From assembly GCA_036365145.1 (NCBI GenBank), contig JAEOAD010000012.1, forward strand, positions 44,461,001 through 44,525,000: 64,000 nucleotides of DNA. Reading direction: 5' to 3'. The translations under genes were made by a program, and so were the position numbers. This stretch comes from Orientallactaga sibirica (taxonomy: Eukaryota > Chordata > Mammalia > Rodentia > Dipodidae). The notes beneath the pieces are model-generated. The model saw only the letters and a program-made list of their open reading frames with translations, was not told the DNA's origin and ran no database searches. Each line of letters opens with the position of its first letter. The stretch's first letter is position 1. Shown piece by piece: positions 46,050 through 56,814 of the stretch.

Positions 46050-46385
46050 GACTTTCTTAGATTCCATATATAAGGTTTTGTCCATTCATTTGTTGAAGAA
46101 ACCATTCTTGTGCCCTTGACCATTTTTTCTCAAATAAGTTGACTATTCCTCTATGTTCTCATGACAGCAGCATGCTGTTTAGATTATGATGTTTTGTGCA
46201 CATTTTGAAATTAGGTTGCATGGTGCCTCCAAATTTATTATTTTTGGTGAAAAGTGTTCTGGTTCTATAATAATATCATTATATTTTTATTTCTAGAAAA
46301 GTTAATTGAGATGTTGATAGGTATTGAGCTAAATGTATAGACTGATTTGGATATTTTTTGTATCAGATTTAAATGCACTAATGGC
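46050..46385 (-). mobile_element. old L1 ORF2 fragment, minus strand
   Basis: 'ttgtccattcatttgttgaa', 'agcagcatgctgtttagatt' and 'tgataggtattgagctaaat' resemble reversed L1 ORF2 sequence. Strongly diverged. Confidence 0.6.
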
Positions 46386-46724
46386 CTACTTTCATCTTAC
46401 CCCCAATTAAGTATATTAGTTCCTTCTTCCACCTGAAAATCTGATTTTTTTTCTTATTAAGTAGTTAGAACACTATTTACTGGCACATAGTACTTAAATT
46501 GTGTAATTTTACTGCTTTTATTACCATTAATATTTATTTTTAGCATCAACAGTCATTTTAAGAAAACTTTTTTTTTTTTTTTTCAAGTAACATCTGGGAG
46601 GTCTGTATTGCTTGAAAGATAGAATTGACTTTAGAGAAAAGATTGTGATTATATTACTTATAAAGAGAAAATACATTCTCTTTATCTCTCTCTCTCTCTG
46701 TATTCATATGGTTGAGTGTGAAAA

Positions 46725-46958
46725 TGCATATGGAGGTCAAGGGACAACCCTCACATGTTTGTCCTCACCTTCCAACTTGTTTGAGGCAGATCTCTTGTTT
46801 GTAACTCTATTTTTATAGGTAAGATGACTGTGAGCTTCTGGAAATTCTGTCTCTGTCCATGCTACTCTGTCTGGCTATACTTGAGTTCTGAGATCTAAAC
46901 TCAGATATTCACCCTTGCACAGCAACCATTTTGCCCACAGAGCCATCTCCCCAGTCCA
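46725..46958 (-). mobile_element. B4/B3-like SINE, minus strand, diverged
   Basis: 'gcatatggaggtcaagggac' at left and 'acagagccatctccccagtc' at right are the reversed end and head of this family. The middle is diverged. Confidence 0.7.
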
Positions 46959-47684
46959 GAAAATACAAATTCTTAAATGGTCTTCCTTATGCCTAAGAAA
47001 CAATCTAGAAAACACTGGATTTTTTATAAAAGTCCCTCATGATATGTCCTGGGGACATATTTAGTGGGAGAAGCCTGGCAAAGCTAAGAGAGAAGCAGAA
47101 GGCCAACTTCCCCTTCTGAGGGATGTCTTAGTATGCCTGCATTCTGTATTTATAAAGAATATACTGATGCTATTAATCGGAACACATGTGAAAATAAGGC
47201 AACATCACTCTTAAAGAAGATCACCAATGTCTGGAGCTGCTTCCATGTTCTGGTTGATTCTGTCTGCCTGTACAGGAAGCCTGCTTAGTGAAATCTGAGC
47301 CTGGCTTTATTTCTGTGCAGGAATTAGAATGCAGGCCCTTATTTTGTTGAAAACAGACTCTCTATATTTACAATGATTATCAACATGACAAGAACACTTA
47401 GTGTAATGTCAGGAAGATTTTTTTTTTTTTTAGTAACTCAGATAAGGAAATATATTATCTTCAAGAATTCAGACAGAGATGAAAATGTTATTTGTGTATT
47501 CTGGTAGGCACTTATCTTCTGCAGGTTGAAAATCCAATGTATAGCAACTGAGTTCTTTTTCATAAATATTCCAATCAGATTGAAGATTTCAGCCACAACA
47601 GAGCATTCCCTCCAATGACAATACCTGAGCACAGCAAAATATATCTGTATGGCAACAAAAGAAATATTTTTCAAAATAGCACCA
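46959..47684. other. unique sequence, no gene seen
   Basis: No repeat family recognised. The 78-residue minus ORF at 47438-47674 has no motif. Confidence 0.4.
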
Positions 47685-47832
47685 GAGCTGGAGAGATGGC
47701 TTAGTGGTTAAGGTACTTGCCCGTGAAGCCTAAGGATCTAGGTTCGATTCCCCAGTACCCACATAAGCCAGATGCACAAGGTGTCACATGCATCTGTAGT
47801 TAGTTTGCAGTGTCTGAGAGCCCTTGTGTTCC

Positions 47833-47902
<70 letters not shown>

Positions 47903-47936
47903 TAAAAATAAAAATAAATAAATAAATAAATAAATA
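47685..47936 (+). mobile_element. Dip-like SINE with (TC)n(AC)n and (AAAT)n
   Basis: The head 'gagctggagagatggcttag', B box 'taggttcgattcccc', about 25 bases of TC, about 35 of AC and an AAAT tail. Confidence 0.95.
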
Positions 47937-48615
47937 ATACATTTAAGAAATCTAGTTCCATTGCATCTTAGGTAGTCATATCAAGAACCTTAGACAGTTT
48001 GAAGGGAAGAAAAGCTGTCATGTTTTGCCACCACATTCACTATCACACTGGGCTGTGTCTCATAATCCTTGACTGCTTTTCAAAAATTAGTTTATGCAAA
48101 TAAAGAAAACTATAAATGAAGACTCTAGTGCTGCCAAACAATGAACTAACCTTGTGAATGGCTGAATAAATGAATGACCCACTGACAGAAAGAGGACAAA
48201 ATGTCTGACATGTTTTCTTATTCTTGACAACTTCTGTTAATCTTCCATGGCAATAAGAGAATTTTACACTGGTAAAAATAAAATTAGCCTCAAATGCCAC
48301 TGGAACATTTTTGAACTGTAAAAACATGCCAACTTGAAGAAATTTTTTTCCATCAAATATTTGGTTAAGAGAAATGACAGAACCAGATGATAATAACAAG
48401 CTCCATGTTTTAAGATAATTTAAAAAAATGTTCTGAATATGCAAAAGTGTACAAAGGAGAGCAGAATATTACACATTTATATGAGAGTGACTCAGAGCAA
48501 AAGAGGGCATGTGCCCTGTTGATAATACTTAATAGGTAGTGAATTGAAATTTTGAAATATTAGAAATGATACATTAGAATGATTTTATCTTCAACATGGT
48601 AATTTCATAGATATG
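47937..48615. other. repeat-free sequence with the longest non-repeat ORF
   Basis: A 133-residue minus ORF (48043-48444) crosses this stretch. It has no recognisable domain, no Kozak-like context that I can vouch for, and no neighbouring exon. The plus strand contains an octamer 'atgcaaat' at about 48094-48101 in a repeat-free context, so a regulatory role is as likely as coding. Confidence 0.35.
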
Positions 48616-50703
48616 AAAAATGTGTTTTTTAAACTTTTTTATTGATAGCTTCCATAATTACAAGCAATAAACCACGAAAATCCCCTACCCTCCCCTACTT
48701 GCCCCTTTATAACTCCACTCTCCATCATATTCCTCCCTCTCTCCATTAGTCTCTCTTTGATTTTGATGTCATCATCTTCTTCCTATTATGAGGGTCTTGG
48801 GAAGGTATATAGAGACCAATTTTTGTCTCAGTGATTGCACTGTAAGCAGTCCTACCCTTCCTTTGCGTCTTACATTCTTTCTGCCATCTCTTCCACAATG
48901 GACCCTGAACCTTAGAAGATATGATAGAGCTTTATCAGTGCAGAATACTCCTCTGTCACTGCTTCTGTCACTATGGTGCCTTTTGGGTCATCCTAGTGGT
49001 CACCACCATCTGAAAAGAGAAGCTTAGTCCATTTCACCCCCAGTGATCTGTTCATCTGCTTACATATATACAATACCATCCCCTTAAGTCCTCTCCTCTC
49101 CTCCCTCCCTTATAGCCCATTTCTAGCTTACTGGCCTCTGCTACTGACTTTTAATCCAACTCCCATACAAGTCTAAACGTTTGTAGCTAGGATCCACATA
49201 TTAGAGAGAGAACATGTGATGTTTGGTTTTCTGGGCTGGGTTACCTCACTTAGGATAATCCTTTTCAGATCCATCCATTTCCCTGCAAATTTCACAATTT
49301 CATTTTTCTATGCCATTGAATAGAATTCCATTGTAAAAATGTACCACATCTTCATTAACCATTCATTAACTGAGGGACATAAAGCCTGGTTCCATTCCCT
49401 AGTTACTGTGAATAGATGGACAATAAACTTGGTTGAGCAAGTGTCTCTAAGGTAGTAAGAAGAGTCCTTAGGCTACATGCCTAGGAGTGGTATATCTTGT
49501 CATATGGTAAATCTATTTTTAGCTGTCTCAGCAACTTCCACATCAATTTCCCCAATGGCTGTATCAGTTTACATTCCCACCAACAGTGTAGAAGGCTTCC
49601 TCTTTTTCCATATCCTCGCCAGCATTTGTTGTCATTTCTTTTCTTGATGATAAGCCATTCTGACCAGAATAAGATAGAATCTTGAATTAGTATTAATTTT
49701 CATTTCCCTAAGGGCTAAAGATGTAGAACATTTTTTAGATCTTTATATGCCATCTGTATTTCTTTAAGGACTCTGTATTTATTTCAATAGCCCATTTTTA
49801 ATTGGGTTGTTTTATTTCTCATTGTTTAGTTTTTTGAGTTCTTTGTATATCCTAGATTTTAATCCTCTTCTCAGATGTATAGCTGGCAAAGATTTTCTCC
49901 CATTCTGTAGGTTGCCTATTTGCTGTATTAAGTGTCCTTTGTTGTACAAAAGCTTTGTAATTTCATGAGGTCCCAGTGTTGATTAGTGGTTCTATTTCCT
50001 GAGCAACTGGGGTTATATTCAGAAAGTACTTGCCTATGCCAATATATTGAAGGATTTCCCATACTTTTTCCTCTAGCACTTTCAGAGTTTCAGGTATGAT
50101 ATTAAGGTCTTTGTGCCATTTTAACTTGATTCTTGTACCTGAAGAGATATAAGGATCTATTTTCACCCTTTTACATATAGATATCTAGTTTTCTCAGCAC
50201 CATTTGTTAAAGAGGCTATCTTTTCTCTGATGAATATTTTTAGTATTTTTGTCAAAAATAAGATGGCTCTAGCTGCCTGAGTTTATATCTGGGTCCTCTA
50301 TTCTGTTCCATTGATCCATGTGTCTGTTTTTGTGCCAGTACTATACTGTTTTTGTTACTATTGCTCTGTAATATAGTTTAAAATCGTGTATGGTGATACT
50401 GCCAGCCTTATTTTTTTGCTTAAAATTATTTTGGATATTCTAGGATTTTTGTGCTTCCAAATGAATTTTAAGTAGTTTTTTTCTATTTCTGTGAAAAATG
50501 ACATGGGAATTTTGATGGGGATTCTATTAAGTGTGTACATTGCTGTTGAAAAAATTGACGTTTTCCCAATATTGGCTCTTCCTCCCCAAGAACATGGGAT
50601 GGCTTTACGTTTCTTAGGGTCTTCTGGAATTTCTTGAGTATTGTTAAAGTTTTCATTGTAGAGATCCTGAGATCCTTCACTTCATTGGTTAGGTTTATTC
50701 CAA

Positions 50704-50862
50704 GGTATTTTTTATTTGTTTTTCAAGGTAGGGTTTCACTCTAGCTCAGGCTGACCTGGAATTCCCTATGTAGTCTCAGGGTGGCCTCGAACTCATGGCA
50801 ATCCTCCTACCTCTGCCTCCTGAGTGCTGGGATTAAAGGTATGTGCCACCATGCCTGGTTTC
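50704..50862 (-). mobile_element. B1 SINE, minus strand, in L1
   Basis: 'gtagggtttcactctagctc', 'ctcagggtggcctcgaactc' and 'gtgctgggattaaaggtatg' give a full-length reversed B1. Flanks 'tccaaggta' before (near 50699) and after (near 50861) are its target duplication. Confidence 0.95.
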
Positions 50863-50869
50863 CAAGGTA

Positions 50870-50985
50870 CTTTTTTTTTTTTCTTTTTCAAGGTAGGGTC
50901 TCACTCTAGTCCTGGATGACCTGGAATTCACTCTGTATTCTCAGGGTGGCCTTAAACTCTCAGTGATCCTCCTACCATTTTTATA
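50870..50985 (-). mobile_element. 5'-truncated B1 SINE, minus strand
   Basis: T-run, then 'aaggtagggtctcactctag' and 'ctcagggtggccttaaactc', stopping at 'gatcctcctacc'. The part with the 7SL-like start is missing. It adjoins the B1 to its left. Confidence 0.92.
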
Positions 50986-51162
50986 GGCAAATATGAATAG
51001 GAGCAATTCCCTGATGTCATCCTTAGCATACTTATTGTTACTATAAAGGAAACCTATTGATTTCTGTGTATTTATTTTGTATCCTGCTATGTTGCTAAAA
51101 CTGTTTATCAGTTCTAATGGTTTGCAGGTAGAATATTTAGGGCCCTTTATGTATAGAATCAT
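50941..51162 (-). pseudogene. L1 ORF2 fragment just after the RT catalytic motif
   Basis: It reads MILYIKGPK and then LINSFSNIAGYKINTQKS, which follows the reverse transcriptase catalytic box in L1 ORF2. The start coincides with the methionine of the catalytic F-A-D-D-M box, which in this copy is F-A-D-M. The C-terminal residues run into the B1. Confidence 0.9.
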
Positions 51163-51236
51163 ATCTGCAAATAATTATAATGTTATCTCTTCCTTTCTAA
51201 TTTATATCCCTTTTATGTATGTATTTTGTCTTATTG

Positions 51237-51464
51237 CTATGCTAAGACTTCTAGTACTATATTAAATAAAAGAGGGAACAATGGACATCCTTGCCTTGTT
51301 CCTGATTTTAGTTGAAAAGCTTCAAGTTTTTCCCCTTTTAATATTCTGATGGATGTAGGTTTGTCATAGTCATTATTATGTTGAGATATGTTCCTTCTAT
51401 TCCCAGTTTCTGTAAGACTTTTACCATGAAGAATGTTGGATTTTGTCAAATGCCTTTTCTGCAT
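51237..51464 (-). pseudogene. L1 ORF2 reverse transcriptase fragment
   Basis: The block [11 protein letters not shown] followed by [11 protein letters not shown] is a signature of the L1 reverse transcriptase palm. The ORF is 75 residues long and disrupted on both sides. Confidence 0.95.
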
Positions 51465-51901
51465 CTATTGTTATAATCATGTAACTGTTTGTCCCTCAAT
51501 CCATTTATAAAGTATATTATATTTATTGATTTCCATATGTTGAACCACCCCTACATTTCTGGGATAAAGCCTACTTGGTAAGGGTTAATGATCTTTTTGA
51601 TATATTCTTTATATTCTGTTTGCTAACATTTTGTTAAGAAGTTTTGCATTTCTGTTCATTAGAGAGCTTTGTCTGGAATTTCTTTTTTTGTTTTGTATTT
51701 GTCTGGTTTTGGTATCAAGGTGATTCTGGCTTCATGGAAGGAGTTCGGTAGGATTCCTTCCTTTTCTGTTTTATGGAAAAGTTTGAGAAGCATTGGTGTT
51801 AGTTCTTTCATAAAGGTCTAGTAAAATTCACCAGTGAATCCATCTGAGTCTGGCCTTTTTTTAGTTGAGAGATTATTTTTATAACTGCTTGTATCATTGT
51901 A

Positions 51902-52280
51902 TGTTGGAATCCCTCCTAGGGCCAGCCCAGGAGAGACAGCAGGGTCTCTGCTGAGTTGGGGTTGAGAGCCCCAGAGTCACGACACAGACTCCAGGAGTTG
52001 GGTGGTAGCAAGCAGAGGGTGAGTTGCCACAAACTCATTTATTCAAGGAAGTGTAGGGGGTTTTAAGGGGCTTGGCTAATCATTGTATGGGGTAGTCCCC
52101 TTTTTGTGACCAATGACAGCCTGTCTCTGGACAGGTCATCTCGTAGCAGGTTTCTCGCAAGCATTGGACTGTAGCTGTTGTCACACCAGGCTTGCGCAGG
52201 ACACCATGTTCATAGAAGCCACTTCCTGGTTTCTTCTGCCATGCAGTCTGGCTAGGACCAGACCTGCATTGTGCCATACA
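51902..52280 (-). mobile_element. 3' LTR of the deleted retrovirus
   Basis: A 379-base LTR with TG..CA ends, with a minus-strand AATAAA signal at 52038-52043. It is preceded on the minus strand by the purine tract at 52281-52292. Confidence 0.8.
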
Positions 52281-52292
52281 TATCCTCCTTTT
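52281..52292 (-). promoter_or_regulatory. polypurine tract (plus-strand primer site)
   Basis: The minus strand reads 'aaaaggaggata' immediately before the LTR start, the position and composition expected of a retroviral polypurine tract. It identifies the following LTR as the 3' one. Confidence 0.75.
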
Positions 52293-54644
52293 TGTTTTTA
52301 TTATTGGCGACCCTGGGAGGTATGGTTTTTTGCCAAGCCATTGTTGAACCCAGGCCCCAAGGGATCATCACATGCGACGGTGCCTGCCTTAGGTTGCCCC
52401 ATCTCATGGAATCTTACCCGTCATTGGCTACCCACCATCCTGGTGAGAAAACCCGAGGGGTATGGCCTTGTTTCTTGTAGCATGTGGTCTGGCTAGGGCC
52501 AGACCTGCATTATGCCATACAGTTGTACTTTTTATAGGCCTGTTTAAATGGTTTATATCATTTTGATTTAATTCTGGTATGTCATATACATCTAGGAAAT
52601 CATCCATTTATTTCAGATTTTCAAATTTAGTGGAGTATATGTTCTTAAAGTATGTCCTTGTGATTTTCTTAATTTCTTTGTTATCTGTTGTAATCGTGCT
52701 TTTTTATGTAGTTTATGTCTCTTCTCACTTTCTTTTGGTAAGATTTTCTAAGGGTTTATCAATCTTTTTTATCCTTTCAAACAACAAACTCTTTGTTTCA
52801 TTGATTCTTTATTTATTTATTTTTCTTGGTTTCTATTTCATTAATTTCTGCCCTAATCTAATCTTTACTATTTCTTCCCATATACTGACTTTTGGTTTGC
52901 CTTTTTTTTTTTTTCTTTTACCAAGGCCTTAAGGTGAAGCATTAAGTTGTTTACATGCAACCTTTCTAATTTATTAATATAGGCACTTAAAGCTATAAAT
53001 TTCTCTCAAGACTACCTTCACTGTGTCCCAAAGATTTTGGTATGTTGTGTTATCATTATCATTTGATATTATTTTTTATATTATATATTATTAATTTTTT
53101 TATTTCCTTTTTGATTTCCTCAATGACCCATTCATCATTTGGTAGTGCAATGTTTACTGTTGAATGTCCATGATTTTTTGTATGATTTTTAGTTTTTCTT
53201 GTTGCTGATTTGGACTTTAATCCCATTGTGATCAGATAGAGTACAAGGAATTATTTCAGTGTTCCTGAATTTGTTAAAATTTGCTTTGTGTTCTAATATA
53301 TAGTCTACTTTAGAGAATTTTCCATGTGCTGCTGAGACGGATGTGTATTCTGTAGCATTTGGAAGGAATGTTCTTTATATATCTGTTAGATCTACTTCTT
53401 CTATATCAACATTTCATCCAGATGTCTCTCTATTTATTTTTTGTTAGGATGACCTGTCAATTAATGAGAGTGGGGTATTGAAGTCACCCACTACAATTGT
53501 GCTTGGTGTTGTCTATGACCTTATGTCTAATAGTGTTTGTCTGATGAAATCAGGAGCATCATGTTTGGTGCATATATGTTTAGAATTGCAATGTCTACCT
53601 GTTGAATTTTGCTTTTAATTAATATAAAGTGACCTTTATTTTTCCTCACTAATGTTGGTTAAAGTCTATCTTGTCAGATATTAGGATAGCAACACCTGTT
53701 TGTTTCCTAGGCCCATTTGCTTTGAATACTATTCTCAGTTCTTCAAGATAGTGTCTTTCTTTTATGGAGAGTTGAGTTTCTTGGAGGCAACAAATAAAAG
53801 GATACTTTTATTTAATCTAGGCTGCAAGTCTGTGTCTTTTGGTTGGATCATTCAAGCCATTGATATTGAGAGTTATTATTGAAAGGTATATATTTATTCT
53901 CACCATTGTTCTTGTTTTGTAGTGCTCCCTATTTTCCCTTTACACCCTTGTATTAACTATTCTTTGAGTATTGTTTATTTTTTCCTATTTCCTCGTGTGT
54001 GTGCTTTCCTCTCTCTTCAGCATGGAGGAGCCCTTGAAGTATTTTCTATAGAGGTGGCTTAGTGGTCACATAGTCCTTTAGCCTGTTTTTGTTGTGGAAT
54101 GTCCTTATTTCTCCATCAATTTGGATAGATAGCTTTGCTGGATAAAGTATTCTTGGTTGACAATTGTTATCTTTCAGAAGAACTTGGAATACATCATCCC
54201 AAGCCCTTCTGGCTTTTAAAGTTTGTGTTGAGTAATCTGCTATTATCCTGATGGGATTGTCTTTATAAATGGCTTGCTTTTTTCCCTCTAATTGCTTTCA
54301 ATATATTTTATTTGATTTGCATGTTCAGTAGTTTAACTATAATATGGCAAGGAGAGGTTCTTTCCTGGTTTTGTCTGTTTGGTATTCTAACAACTTCCTG
54401 TATCTGCATTGGCACCTCTTTCCCAATTTGGGAAAAAATGTTGAAAATGCCTACAACGCTGTTGGACTGAAATTCTTCTCCTATTATACCTTAAATTCTT
54501 ATGTTTGATCTTTTCATAGTATACTGAATATCTTGAAATACCCATTCATACCTTCCTATTAGCTTGTCTTTCTCTTTGTTGGACTGCGTTAGAGCTGCCA
54601 CCTGCTCTTCTAGTTTAAATATTCTGTGTTCTCCTTTATCCATT

Positions 54645-54980
54645 CTATTGATGAGACTTTCTAAACAGTTTTTTTTTTATTTGACTTATTATGTTTTCCA
54701 TTTCTAGTATTTCTTCTTGGTTTTCCTTTAGTATTTCTATTTCCTTACTCATGTCTTGTGTTGCCCTCCTTATTTCATTAAGTTGGTTTCCTATATTCTT
54801 CTTTAGAAGTTTGTTTTCTTCTTTGCTTCCTTTGATTTCTTCTTTGATTTCTTTGAACATAATTATAATCATTCTTTGGAAAGTTTTATCAGGCATTTCT
54901 GATGGATTTATAATTTTTAGTGGATTATATTGTCTTGATTTCTTGTGTTTCTTGTATTGTAATGTAGAGATTTTTTTCAT
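54645..54980 (-). pseudogene. L1 ORF1 N-terminal half (coiled coil)
   Basis: A 111-residue open stretch starts MKKISTLQYKK and continues with a heptad-like, lysine/glutamate-rich coiled coil (IKEEIKGSKEENKLLKKN and following). This is the oligomerisation region of the L1 RNA-binding protein. The C-terminal RNA-binding part lies further left but is out of frame. It sits correctly between 5'-UTR and ORF2. Confidence 0.88.
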
Positions 54981-55304
54981 CTTGGGTTAATTTAATGCTT
55001 GGGTTTTCTAATTATCTAGAGTATTCTTACATGTATATAAATCTGTCATTATATACCTTCAGGGTAGGAGCTTAACATGCCAGGTGTGGCTCTTAATGAC
55101 TCTCAGAGTAACAGCAGAAGTAACCCAAGATGTTGGGTTTGCCTGCTATGCAAGTGTGCTACTAGGCTTGGTGGAGCAAAATACAGGTAAATTCTAAACT
55201 CCAACTGAACAATGTACACATGCAGTCAAAACCAGCATGGAGTATTTATGTAAAAGTGAGTATGAAAACAACAAATGATCTAACAAAATCAAAGAAAGTC
55301 TCTA

Positions 55305-55435
55305 AGGGTATGTGTTGCTTCACACCCTTAATCCTGTCAACTGGGAGGCTGAGATTTCTGGTCTGTAAAGGGGTCCAAGTCAGCATGGGGCCGAGTGAGA
55401 CCCTACCCCCACAAATAACAGAAGAAGACAAAGGC
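55305..55435 (+). mobile_element. possible diverged B1 within L1 5'-UTR
   Basis: 'ttcacacccttaatcctgtc', 'aactgggaggctgagatttc' and 'gagtgagaccctacccccac' follow B1 order. Divergence is high and it might instead be native L1 5'-UTR. Confidence 0.4.
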
Positions 55436-56249
55436 ACTATAAATCAGGAAGCAACAAAGGACAAGTCCAAAATATAGCTTATTAAGAATGCTAAAGCCAA
55501 CCATTGATCAAATCTAACACATAACCTGACCTGGAAGGTATGATTAGCACTTCCAATGCAGGCCTTTTACTATGCTTTTTTGGAGGGTACTAACCTGGTA
55601 TAAGTAGACCCTATTACCTTTTTTGATGGTCTCAGCTATTCTGGGTGACCACTTGGGTACATCTTTACTATGCTATGGACTCTGTTAGCGAGGCTGGGTT
55701 GGTAGTTCTGCTGCTCTGGTCACTGGTGCAGGATGCTATGTAGCTGGTCTCTCTTCCTCAGGTCTCCAATGGTTGCCAACATTTTTTGTCAGGAAAGGGG
55801 AAGCTGTCGAGGGTGCCTGAAATCATACCAGAGCTGGGTAGCTGACCTCACAATCCTCTTCCTCTTGAACCACTCAGCTGGTCCCTCATGTCCTCTCCTT
55901 CAGGTTTCTTTACTGTGAGAGGAGGCTGGTGTGAGTGGAAAATCTCTTCACATGGCTTCTCCTGGGGCTCAGGAAGAGTCTGTTGACTGCGTAGACTGGT
56001 GCCACTGCCTCAGCTGCTGCTGCCTGGTTCTGTGTTCTCTAGAAGTTCTGGGTCTCTCATACTTCTCTGCTGAGGTTGATAATTTCTTATATACATTCAC
56101 TTTTCTATAAAAGAGTGTATTTTGATGTTTTTCTGCTTATTTCCTCCCTAGACTGTTTTGGCCTGGCTACTACACTGCCATTTTATCCAGAAGTCCAAAA
56201 AGTATGTTTTTATTCCCTTGTTTAGAGTTTAAAATTGCAAGTACTATTT

Positions 56250-56402
56250 TTTTTTTTGCAGGGATGGGGTTGAGGTAGAGACTCACTCTAACCCAGGCTG
56301 ACTTTGAATTCACTCTATAGTCTCATGTTTGCCTCAAACTCACAGTGTCCTCCTACCTCTGCCCTGTGAGTGCTGCAATTAACAGTGTGCATCACCACAC
56401 CC
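56250..56402 (-). mobile_element. B1 SINE, minus strand, diverged
   Basis: A T-run, 'agactcactctaacccaggc', 'tgactttgaattcactctat' and 'gagtgctgcaattaacagtg'. Flanks 'agtactatttt' (about 56240) and 'tgtactatttt' (about 56407) are a target duplication. Confidence 0.88.
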
Positions 56403-56577
56403 AGTGCATGTACTATTTTCCATGTGATAAACTTATGTAGGAGATTTAATTATGAGTTTCCATAATATCTTTCCATTTATCTATACTAGAAAGGATAGAC
56501 AACCAGCCGATTACCAAGTCATCACATAAGAGCTGTGGAAAATTTTAATCTTTTGATGGTAAGAAAAGTTTTATTTG

Positions 56578-56814
56578 TGGCTATAGAGATGGCTTAGTGG
56601 TTAAGGTGCTTGTCTGTGAAGCCTAAGGACCCATATTCTGCTCTCCAGATTCCACATTAGCCAGATGCACAAAGGTGAGGCAAGTGCAAGGATGCACATG
56701 CCCATTAGGTGGAGCAAACATCTGGAGTTCAATTTGGGAGGTTGAAGCCCTGGCACACCAATTCTCTATCTCTCCTCTCTCTCTATCTCTCTCGTGCTCT
56801 CAAAAAGAAAAAAA
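56578..56814 (+). mobile_element. Dip-like SINE, long-variant relative
   Basis: The head 'tggctatagagatggcttag' is followed by an extended middle 'ggcaagtgcaaggatgcaca' and 'tgcccattaggtggagcaaa', a changed body, a TC-rich stretch and an A tail. The extra segment is alignable with that of the long variant but its CTCF-like core has decayed. Confidence 0.9.

Larger units (their letters stand above)
51902..52521 (-). mobile_element. internally deleted endogenous retrovirus (ERV2/ERVK-like), minus strand
   Basis: On the minus strand it begins at 52521 with about 50 bases of LTR start. It then has about 190 bases of internal sequence ending in a purine-rich tract beside a second, complete LTR (52280 down to 51902). 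Both LTR starts share 'tgtatggca' and 'aatgcaggtctgg'. Flanks 'attgta' (51896-51901) and 'gttgta' (52522-52527) match at five of six bases, fitting the 6-bp duplication of ERV2-class elements. No viral gene remains. ORFs of 65-127 residues in this span are LTR translations. Confidence 0.8.
48630..56196 (-). mobile_element. near-full-length dead L1, minus strand, with three inserts
   Basis: The 3' end is at the left: a T-run at 48635-48640, then 3'-UTR to about 49.25 kb. ORF2 spans roughly 49.3-53.9 kb, ORF1 about 53.9-54.98 kb, and the 5'-UTR runs to 56196. Near-identical flanks 'aaaaatgtgttttt' (48616-48629) and 'aaaaagtatgttttt' (56197-56211) look like the target duplication. Two B1s and a deleted retrovirus are nested inside. 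Without them the element would be about 6.7 kb, close to full length. Both ORFs are broken. Confidence 0.9.

Noticed and set aside
52113..52496. 127-residue ORF with cysteines
   Set aside because: It falls wholly within the retroviral LTR and internal remnant, antisense to the element.
54691..54990. 99-residue hydrophobic plus-strand ORF, serine/isoleucine-rich
   Set aside because: It is the antisense reading of the L1 ORF1 coiled coil.
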